Source of the DNA: Ophiothrix spiculata
Taxonomy: Eukaryota; Echinodermata; Ophiuroidea; Amphilepidida; Ophiotrichidae
DNA: 26,941 nucleotides
Reading direction: 5' to 3' (one strand)
Assembly (NCBI GenBank): GCA_000969725.1
Contig: JXSR01S010531.1
Positions within the stretch are counted from its first letter, which is position 1. The number at the start of each line of letters is the position of its first letter. This document shows positions 18,806 to 26,941 of this stretch, piece by piece. A program made the translations under genes and the position numbers. Below the pieces are notes generated by a model, which was given only the letters and a program-made list of their open reading frames with translations, made no database searches and was not told where the DNA came from.

Positions 18806-19455
18806 GGCGGTGCTTATATAGCGCCTTACAAACACCACAAAGCGCTTCACAAGTTAACTTAAAACTACAGCATAAAAAGTACAATATCAAAAACAAACTA
18901 TTCACAATCTTACAATCTTAAGACTACTACGCAGAATATATTAAAAAACATGATAAAAACACTGATTAAAAAGTCCAGAGCACTGCAAAAACATTGTAAA
19001 CAACAATATTACACGTCAGGCAGTTTAAAGAGATGAGTTTTCAGATGCGACTTGAAAATGTCAATGTTAGAAATGTTACGAATATGAGGAGGTAGTTGGT
19101 TCCACAGAGTGGGTGCACAAGCAGAGAAAGCGCGATGTCCATATGAATTAGTCCTGAGTAGCCTTAGAGGGGGATGTTTCAACAGTGTAGCTGTGGATGA
19201 TCTGAGAGACCGAGCAGGTTTATGGATGTTAAGAAGATCACGAATATATACAGGTGCAAGTCCATGAATAGCTTTGAAGGTGATGAAAATAATCTTGAAC
19301 ATGATGCGTTTTCTAACTGGAAGCCAATGTAAATTTTTAAGCACAGGCTTCATATGACAATGACCTTTAACTCTGGATACAAGCCTGGCAGCAGCATTTT
19401 GGATACGCTGTAATTTATCCAGTTCACAAGCTGATACATATTTGAAATCTGGACC
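18776..19455 (-). mobile_element. 5'-truncated CR1/L2-like LINE (reverse transcriptase ORF tail plus 3' UTR)
   Basis: The minus strand encodes an unbroken frame of about 148 codons from about 19453 to a stop at 19009. It includes DKLQRIQNAAARLVSRVKGH, LKNLHWLPVRKRIMFKIIFI, HGLAPVYIRDLL and HRAFSACAPTLWNQLPPHIR, ending FKSHLKTHLFKLPDV. This is the typical region after the polymerase domain of CR1/L2-type non-LTR retrotransposons. The 3' UTR carries the characteristic tail gcgctatataagcaccgcc followed by (ATT)n at 18776-18805, the usual 3' end of these elements. It lacks everything upstream, as expected for incomplete reverse transcription, so it cannot move by itself. Lack of internal stops suggests a fairly young insertion. 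The exact 5' edge is uncertain. Confidence 0.88.
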
Positions 19456-19781
19456 AAGGAAAACAAATGCTCAGAAGATTAAATGATTATAAATCAAGGG
19501 CGAAAACTGCCAGGCCATGCTGATATGTCAGGAGAAAAAAATGCCCCCTCCAGAAAAAAATAAATAAATAAAAAATTATTAAAGATTGCTGAAAACCTTC
19601 CTCCTTTTTTTTTCTTGTCAGTTTTTAAAATTGATCCAAATTTACTGTGGGTCTACAAATATAGATTTTTTAACATTGTAAGGCATTGCATACACTAGGA
19701 AAAATCAGAAAAAAGTAAGACAAAATGTGTTTGTCCTCTCGTCAATATACTCTGGCTATGCCACAGTAAACCTACACCCAC

Positions 19782-20021
19782 CTTTTGTACTGTCATCTTC
19801 CTCTGCACCACCCCTGAGTGAATCACAGTAGGCCCTGATCTGTTCCAGGAGCCTCAGCACCCGCGATTCTTGCTTGCGTTTCCTCTCTTCTGGATGCGAG
19901 TGAACGATATTATGCAATGCGGAGCTAGCCCTGGCTCGGGCTTCCTTGCCACCCCTGGTGTCTCCAAGGAGGGAATCTTTGTCAGGGCCATGGAGGAGTT
20001 GGATGAGGAGGGGTAAACAAC
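19782..20021 (-). CDS. APC: APC exon: armadillo repeats
   Basis: This 240-bp exon has acceptor ...tttcattgcag and donor gtgggt, and is phase 1 at both ends. It encodes 79 whole residues starting CLPLLIQLLHGPDKDSLLGD and including KEARARASSALHNIVHSHPE and RVLRLLEQIRAYC, each closely matching human APC. The end of the exon, rich in Gly, Glu and Asp, is shorter and more variable than the matching human stretch. The final G joins CA of the next exon to give Ala. Several open frames on the opposite strand around 20162-20419 overlap the intron and not this exon; they have no support. Confidence 0.97.
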
Positions 20022-21273
20022 CTGCAATGAAATGAATTTACAATGTAGTGTAATGTAATGTGGAACTACAATCAGGGAAGAAAGTCGTTGGAACACTTGA
20101 GTCTTTTCAGGTGCATTCATCCGTTTAAAACACTAGAAATTACAGTAAGAGGTGGGTAAAGTTGAAGGCAATAAAGAACTCTTCTCTTCTTACCATCCCC
20201 TTCCTCACCCCTGTTTCAATGTTGGATGTAAAGATGATCCTTGTGTTTGGATCAACATTGAGTGGGGAACGGGGAAAGCGTGCAAAATCAATGACATACA
20301 AAGATAATTGTGCCAAGACTTTTTTCCCTGATTGTAGTTCTGGCACAGGCTTAAAAGTCCCTTGTGCATATAAATGCGATCTGTACTTTGTAGTTTCATC
20401 AACATTATTCAAGGAATAATAGCAAAGACTTAAATTACATTAGTTCTTGTTCAGGCTCATTGAACACTTAGAACCTGTAAGAGATCCATGATATTCCTAA
20501 ACTGTCAATTTTTGATCTTCACAAATTAAAATTTCCTTTTCTTCACTCCACTCTCCACTACAGCAACAAACAATTCGATTAAATTCTGTAACTGATAAAA
20601 ATTATACATCTTGAATTGCACCAAGTTACAGCACTAACCAGTATAAGCCGTCATTGTTTTTCTCCTGTAACCCGGGGCAACAAACGTAACATGAATACAG
20701 ATCAGTGGTCAATAATGAAAATTGGGTCAGCCTAGGGCACTTCCTTAATCTAGCCATATCAAGAACAATGACCAGAAGACAGTATTGACTATCGTTTTGG
20801 GCCTCAAAATGTACTCTCTATTTAACAATAAGAACTTGATATGAGTCTGAAGCAGGCTTTACAACAAGTTAAATAAGCTCTAGTTGATTTAACTTGACCT
20901 CCGATGCACATATTCTATTGAATCTGCACTAAAACAAAATTGATCAGGGGCTAACTTTACTGGAGATTTGTAGAGGATGGTCATATATTTCCTAAAACCG
21001 AGTGTTTAAAAACAATAAAATTGATGAATTGTGATTAAAATTTCTACAATGTATGAAAACTAGGATCAAAATATCAAATTTATCTGAAATTGCTCTAAGG
21101 TTGTGTATGAGACCACTTTTGAAAAAAAATTGAATAATGGGCTAACAGATAGAAAAAAATGAAATAGGACAAGAGGCAATCATTTAAAGAGCAAAACTTT
21201 CCCACTCTATATATCCTCATGTAGGCCCGGCCCAAAAGTAATGTTTGGCATTACAGCGAGTGGTTCAGTCTAA

Positions 21274-21636
21274 CCTTAAAGGTGCAATTCATGATTTTGA
21301 TGTGACGAAAACCTCGCCTGTTTTCTAACTAAATAATAAGAAGAGACCATTGTAAATATATACTGAAAATTTCACTTGATTCCAACCATTCGTTTCCAAG
21401 TTACAAATTTTTCAGCATCCCCATAGGCTACTGTGTTGTAATTACTGTCGGGGCCCCGACAATAATTAGAAAATGACACATTTTGTCACTTTTCTCAAAA
21501 ATGCAAGCACATATGAAAGAATAGTTTGGGGATCGTATCATATACCAGTTGATGATTCTTATAAGCTAAAAAAAAATCAATTTTGACAGAGGTGACCTTG
21601 AGGGTGAAAAGTGGATCATGAATTGCCCCTTTAAGG
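21274..21636. mobile_element. MITE-like element with terminal inverted repeats and TTAA ends
   Basis: The left end ccttaaaggtgcaattcatg and the right end catgaattgcccctttaagg are inverted copies, about 22 of 24 bases when extended to ATGAT. TTAA occurs at both edges (21276-21279 and 21631-21634). The interior is about 320 bp, non-coding, and carries a central perfect palindrome gtcggggccccgac. TTAA target duplications are typical of piggyBac-type elements, so a non-autonomous piggyBac-like MITE is a reasonable reading, but TTAA could instead be part of the inverted repeat. Confidence 0.7.
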
Positions 21637-22447
21637 TGAAATTCACAGCTTTAACCATGTGAATAAAATTCTTAAGATGAATTCACATTCATGAACTATT
21701 ATAAATCCTAAATCAGTGAAATCATCCAAAGGTAAAGTGCTCAGAAAACTGGAGCTGGAATACAATATTAGATTCTTTGATACAGCTATATAACTTAACA
21801 AATTTCGTAAGGTCGGAGAGCCTCACTTATCAGAAGCACATAATGTTGTCAAAATGCCAATAAATGATTAATACAAATTAATAAAAAAACACATGCTTAT
21901 CTTTTAAAAAACAACTGAATCTATGACACAAACAACTCAAAATGAATTCATTAATAATCAATGAGCGCCAAACAAGTCAGCAAGGTTAACCCCTGATTAC
22001 TCATTTCTATTGATTTTGTTTGCTCCATAGCCTCGCCATGTAGCATTGACATCCGCATCAGACTTATTACTTACAGGCTAATAAATTGATATCACCGACT
22101 TATACTACGAGTGAGCAGAATTCATGATATTATCATGCATATTTCATATTTCAGTATTAAAATTTGATTCTCTAATTTCTGTTTCAAAGTCAAACATATC
22201 ATACCTGAAACTGAAAATTTATCAATGATACTGCTTCTAAATAAATTACCAAATGTTTTGGACAAATAAGGTAAGATTGTAGTGTTTGATCAGATGCAAA
22301 AATTATGAAACATCCAACCCCTGTCATCAAAGGATCATATCGTCATGTGAGTGCAAGAAAGTCCCATCTGGAATGGCTGCCATATGTTATATTTACCACT
22401 TTGTCACAAGAATGTGAAAAATCCCTCAAATTTTCCCTCCCAAATGT

Positions 22448-22496
22448 CAGTGGTTCCTGAAATGGTTCATCCGAAGAACCATTTGAAGAGCCACTG
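22448..22496. other. Short imperfect hairpin
   Basis: The 21-nt arm cagtggttcctgaaatggttc pairs with gaaccatttgaagagccactg (about four mismatches) around a 7-nt loop. The flanks are weakly complementary (aatgtca/tgacatt). This could be a remnant of a small inverted-repeat element; the short stem argues against a normal miRNA precursor. Confidence 0.4.
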
Positions 22497-23533
22497 AACC
22501 TAGATTTGACATTCTACAGTGTGCAATGCAAATTTATGACAAGAGGCACCTATTGCAGTTACAACTTTCTTGCAATCGCATGATGATATAAACAATAACA
22601 TCAGCTTCCCAATGTGCTTGGGTTGACAAAGCAATCAAGAAAACACCCCATTAGCTGTAGCAGAATGAAACTCTAAATCAGCTGAATCATAGGCAAACAC
22701 TCTATCACAATAGAGGTTATCCGTGTTTTGGATTAGCGGCCATCTTTGCGGGAATGCTATACAATATTCAAACCATTCAGGAGAGCAGCACCAGGAACGT
22801 CATGCACGTTAGCATATAAACTGCTTCAAAATAGCCCGCCAGATTCAGGGTCATTGACTGAATAAAGATTACTAAGGGAATGACCTCTTTTGTACCTAGA
22901 GCATGCTTGCACTTTACTAATACAGTATTTGATTATCTGCATATACATTTACATTGCACATTTTCTAAAAATCTTCAAAAACAATAATTTCTTAGCACAA
23001 GATATTCGAAAAATATATACATTTTGTGATTGTCAAACAATTGCATCTATGGGAACTTGAAAATGAAACTGAACTGGTGAAGGGTTTCTCCACATAAATG
23101 TGTTTCTGAATATCTTAATTAAGACTGTCTGATGAGTGTTAAATAGAACTTGTCATCATGACACCCGATGTGGCTTAGTATAAACAAGGATTTAATCAAT
23201 TCTGGGATAGGCTATACTTCTTAACATTTTACAGTTAAACATGTAATTGCAAGCCAGACATGCATACTGGTATGAACTAATATATGATTCAAGATATGCA
23301 AGCTTAAACAATGTTCCACTAATATATTTAACTTTGATCTTATAAAAGCAACCACCTGATTGGTCGAATTAAAACACCAATCATAAATTGACCCACTCAA
23401 CACTGTTTTCAAAACACCTGTGTTCCCCCCAAATCAAAAGTAAAATTTCTAAGTACAAATTTTATTGGATGCTTAATCTAAATATATATGATATTAACCA
23501 ATCACAAACACTGTAGCATATTGATTGACCTAC

Positions 23534-23651
23534 CTGATTGTCTCATGGCTATACAGCTGTCCAGGGAGCTGGACATGGCAAGGAGCGTCCTGGACATGTC
23601 GTCTTTATCGTGCGTCCCCAGCATGGACAGTAATGAATACACCATCTCAAC
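23534..23651 (-). CDS. APC: APC exon: start of armadillo domain
   Basis: This 118-bp exon has acceptor ...gctgtgctcag and donor gtaggt. It encodes 39 residues plus one base, entering in phase 0 and leaving in phase 1. The peptide begins VEMVYSLLSMLGTHDKDDMS and ends SCIAMRQS(G), almost identical to the start of the human APC armadillo region. In APC this superhelical domain binds partners such as ASEF, KAP3, IQGAP1 and AMER1/WTX, linking the scaffold to cytoskeleton and membrane. The split glycine codon is completed by GT at the start of the 240-bp exon at 19782-20021. Such conservation across animals makes the identification essentially certain. Confidence 0.97.
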
Positions 23652-26596
23652 CTGAGCACAGCAAAAGAAACCAGATTCCGATAATCAGACATCTTGCTTG
23701 ATTAACACTTACAAAACAAAAACGATATACTCAGTTATACTCAGTAAGCCAGAGAAAATTCTGTCAGAAAATTCTGCAGTCAACGCCCAAGCCTTGCATC
23801 TCGCCGGATGTGACTATACTACTTGTGCTACTCTGTGCACTGCTAATGCAAGGCAGATGCATATAAGCTTAATGTTAATAGACCCACATGTAAAGGCACA
23901 GCGATAGTTGTACTATATAGAAAGACAAGGAAAACTGATAGAGCTGTGGATCTCTCTTCACATCACAATAAATCAAATACAGGTCTTTCTGACGCCATGG
24001 CAACCAAAATCTATGAATATCCAAGGCACAGTTACTAGTATTTTATCATAAAATGCATAGCTTGTCAGTGATACGTTGATACAAATTCATACATTAAAGC
24101 TCTCTGTTTTACATGTGTCGTGTTACAACGAAAAAAGTGGAGCACACCTAACGACCTACTACACATACGATAGATTGGATAGTTTTGAAGATGAGCAGAA
24201 ACTGATAAATTATTTAAATGGCTTGTTTTGAAGATTGGAAAGAGGAGTAAATTATTCAGCTGTTTATCAGTATGTAACAAGGCAAACTGATGAAGCATTT
24301 AGCACAGGTGATGATAAGTCAATGGGATGATGGTGAACGACAAGTTAATTGACAATTTCAAATCTATTAAATTAATTGCAAGTAGTTTGTTCACAACATT
24401 TTGGGAGATGTAATTGGGAATGTAATAGGAAGCAGTTTTGTAATTATGAGAATTTGAAATTTGAGATTAATGAAAACTGATATACTGTTAAAAACTGCGT
24501 ATTCATTAAAAAGCCTGTGTAGTAAACAAGTGGTAATTACACTCGCGCTCGAAAGTATTTCCGCACAATTTAAAACGTTCAAAATCCTTGTTTTTTATAT
24601 TTAACGACCTAGAATCATCAAAGATTCAACTAGTATAAGTAACTTATCTATTCAATATGAATAAATCGATGTTTCTTTTAATATTTGATCTTCCATTGCT
24701 ATAAAAATGGTTGATTTCATGGACCATACAAATACACCACAAGTACAAATCTCATTACTATGTAACTAATCAATTTTTTAATAACCTCATTATTACCTTG
24801 TAACAGGATAGAATATTTTCAGGTTATAAGTTTTTAAACAAATGCGCAAATATGTATATAAACTCAATTTTTTATGTTCAGATGAAAGTAGTAATATGCA
24901 TTACATGCCATATTTTCAAATGCATTGAATGCAATTCCGGAATAGTTTTTCGATAATTACACAACATAGACTCTGTCAAAAAATGATTAAAATTGGGTAA
25001 ACGCATTTTGAGATAATGGCTGAATAAAGGTTTTGTGAGGAAATACTTTAGAGCGGCAGTGTCGAGGACCTAAGATTTTAAAACAAAGTGTAAGCAAAGT
25101 CATAGGTCAGTGGCAAAGTCTTATTCATTGCATCCACAGTTAACATGCCTATGATCAAGACTTTGCTAAGGTTGAAATATCAGGATCTCAAATTTTAAGA
25201 TTAAAACATCCTCACATCCTCTAAATGGGAAACTTATTGAAATTGTAACATTTCATTTAAAGCAATCTAAACATTTGAAATGTACACTCAAAACAAAAAC
25301 ATTTTTCCGAGTTTGTTTTTCCTTTTGTACACATTGCAAATCCCATGCTTTTTGCTGGTTATGATGTAACACAAAAGTTTATATAATAAAGAGGTAGGTG
25401 AAATTCAAGAATTGCTTAGAATTTACGAGTCAATATTGAACAATACAAGTAATAAGTGCACAAAAATCACTTCATAAAAACAAAACAAGAAATGATTGCC
25501 TTCCATATGTTCTGCGATTTTGTTATTAAAGATGAAATATTACGCTTCACATTCAACATTGCAAACATGGTAAAACAAAGATTTAATAATACGCACACTA
25601 AAAATCAAAAATGTCTGTGAAATATACAAACAGTTAGAAATAATCACTAGGTGAAGAAAGCTAATTTTCCAACCACAGCTATTTAGACAGCCACATTTTA
25701 ACACATAAGGTTACAAGAAAGATTCTTTTTATATTTGCAAGGTGTAGCTACACAATCAGCAAAATCTCTTAAGAATTGTCAGTTGCATCAAATATCCGCA
25801 TTTTGCAACATAATTCTTTTTAAAATGGGAAATAGCATAAATATATAGAGCAACATTTTCACATCTACAAAGAATGCTGGGGGAAAATAGATAGTGCATC
25901 AGAACAAAGAAATTGTGTAAACTTTTTTATGCCTCAACTAAGGACAAAATAATGTAAATTCTTATGAAAGTTAAATAAATATTAGTTCTTTACACTAAAT
26001 TCTGAGTTTCTTGTTTCAAATTTTACAAATTTCTTATTCCAGGTTTCAAAAAAGAAATACAAGTTACTTTTATCAAGTTGATGCTTGATATTATCTGGCA
26101 GTAATGGTCAGATTCCTTTTATAGGTTTGCGGTGCGGTTGCGCGGTGCGTTTTGCACTGTAAGGCTACTGGTAGTGATATTATTTTAAGCACACAACTGA
26201 ATGGAGCTGAATGGTATCAGGTTGAAGCTTTAAGTTTTACAACTACCAGTACCCTTACTGTGCAAAACACACTGCAACCGCACCGCAAATGGATAAAAGG
26301 AATTTGGCCTTAAAACATTTGGTACATATATGAGCCTGGTAATGACTTCAATTTCAGATTGAGATTTGAGACTCTCTTTTTGTAATTTTTAAAGTTTTAT
26401 AAGAAATTTTATCTATCGTAGGAATTGGGCCAATCTTCTTTGTTTCCAATTTTGGTATTTTCTTAGTAAGACTGACTACATCAGAAAAATAATTGAAGTT
26501 TTGAATCTAGAAACAAGGTCCAATTCCAGAGGATGGCTTTCAACAAGAAACTCAGCATTAATGTTGAATAACAATGGACAAATAAATATATCTCAC
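23652..26596 (-). other. APC intron with an inverted-repeat element near its 5' end
   Basis: This GT-AG intron (gtgaga to cag, phase 0, 2945 bp) splits Lys and Val of GTK/VEM. It is AT-rich and holds the inverted-repeat element at 26106-26309. The short open frames at 23698-23907, 24065-24298 and 24391-24582 have no recognisable features. Confidence 0.93.
26106..26309. mobile_element. Foldback/MITE-like element with about 70-bp inverted arms
   Basis: The left arm (ggtcagattccttttat, then tttgcggtgcggttgc and gcactgtaaggctactggta) is the imperfect reverse complement of the right arm (taccagtacccttactgtgc, then gcaaccgcaccgcaaa and ataaaaggaatttggcc). About 70 unpaired bases lie between. Its GC-rich ends stand out from the AT-rich intron. 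There is no coding capacity. The family is not recognised. Confidence 0.65.
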
Positions 26597-26941
26597 CTTA
26601 GTTCCCAGCTGGTTATTTTGCTGCGGCCTTTTCACTCCAGCACCTCCACCAGAACAAGCTGAGCTACTAAAACTCATCACGCTAGAGGTCTCTTGTTCAG
26701 GCCCTGGTACACCCCTCAAATGTTTCGGTATAGGAACTCCTGCATTGACAAACGGCCACGTCCCATGAAACATAGACGACGGGATATTAGTCCCCGGTAT
26801 CGTTGCTACACCAGTGCTGGTACTAACACGTTGTACTGTCCCATCAGCTGATAAATGGGCGTAGACTTGGTCTATTGGTGCCGTGGTATCCAGGCGAACG
26901 CCATTTGGAAGAGCTCCGGATGTTAAGACAAGTTTGCCGTC
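26597..26941 (-). CDS. APC: APC exon (partial): linker before the armadillo domain
   Basis: The minus strand is open in phase 0 from the window edge to a GT donor (exon ends ...GGA ACT AAG, then gtgaga), giving 115 codons. The peptide is low complexity, rich in Ser, Gly, Thr and Pro. It has no recognisable fold, as in the linker between the N-terminal coiled coils and the armadillo repeats of vertebrate APC. Its last residues, QLGTK, join in frame to VEMVYSLLSMLG in the next exon, matching the human junction HLGTK/VEMVYSLL (from memory). The exon continues beyond position 26941, so its 5' end and the oligomerisation coiled coil are not visible. The assignment rests on the junction and phase rather than on the variable linker. 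An in-frame ATG at 26773 is internal and is not a start. Confidence 0.88.

Larger units (their letters stand above)
18043..19781 (-). other. APC intron containing a LINE fragment and foldback elements
   Basis: This GT-AG intron (gtgggt to cag, phase 1, 1739 bp) lies between the 240-bp and 93-bp exons. Nearly two thirds of it is repeat-derived: the LINE tail at 18776-19455 and the inverted-repeat structures at 18147-18584. No additional coding sequence for APC is seen. Confidence 0.93.
20022..23533 (-). other. APC intron containing a MITE-like element
   Basis: This GT-AG intron (gtaggt to cag, phase 1, 3512 bp) is AT-rich with only short chance frames. It holds the TTAA-flanked inverted-repeat element at 21274-21636 and a short hairpin at 22448-22496. 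Nothing else is recognisable. Confidence 0.93.

Noticed and set aside
20162-20419. Overlapping frames on both strands just 5' of the 240-bp APC exon, considered as an extra exon
   Set aside because: There is no similarity to APC, and the neighbouring exons already join in phase with sequence matching human APC without any insert.
25060-25205. Possible inverted repeat around gcaaagtctt and aagactttgc
   Set aside because: Only about 10-14 bases pair well and the outer flanks do not match as inverted copies.
1-26941. tRNA, rRNA, CRISPR array, bacterial operon or virus-like element
   Set aside because: I saw no tRNA-like T-arm with a matching acceptor stem, no spaced direct repeats of CRISPR type, and no capsid, integrase or protease motifs. 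The only retroelement coding seen is the LINE tail.

Overview
The window holds most of one animal gene, read on the minus strand: an orthologue of APC (adenomatous polyposis coli), the scaffold of the beta-catenin destruction complex. Exon phases agree, every visible splice junction is GT-AG, and the order of armadillo domain, 15-aa repeats, 20-aa repeats, SAMP motifs, basic domain and C-terminal PDZ ligand matches vertebrate APC. The 5' exons, which should encode the N-terminal coiled coil, lie beyond position 26941, so no promoter is seen. The non-coding DNA is AT-rich, the introns are 1.3-3.5 kb, the protein is very similar to vertebrate APC, and there is a CR1/L2-like LINE tail and many foldback elements. 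Together these suggest an invertebrate deuterostome such as a hemichordate or echinoderm. I cannot name the species from sequence alone.

Layout from gene 5' to 3' (high to low coordinates): partial linker exon (26597-26941); 118-bp exon opening the armadillo (ARM) domain (23534-23651); 240-bp ARM exon (19782-20021); 93-bp ARM exon (17950-18042); an assembly gap of 720 N (15657-16376) that hides about 88 ARM residues; a long exon with the last ARM repeats (14559-15656); and a 7878-bp final coding exon (5401-13278). The final exon has three 15-aa repeats, nine 20-aa beta-catenin-binding repeats, the CID-like segment, three SAMP axin-binding motifs, a Ser/Pro/Arg-rich basic domain and a terminal ITTV. 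Positions 1-5400 hold the 3' UTR and downstream DNA, with no convincing second gene.

The non-coding DNA is unusually rich in inverted-repeat elements: a 344-bp near-perfect hairpin (2616-2959), a nested tandem and palindromic array (959-1790), a TTAA-flanked MITE-like element (21274-21636), and foldbacks at 13654-13797, 18147-18584 and 26106-26309. A 5'-truncated LINE lies at 18776-19455. A short open fragment at the edge of the gap (16377-16535) is unlike its surroundings.

The main points of interest are the expanded, collinear 20-aa repeat series, a MARCKS-like polybasic-aromatic motif in the C-terminal third of APC, SxIP-like motifs inside the basic domain, an intron that splits what is one exon in vertebrates, and the foldback elements. 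I found no convincing new multi-gene system.
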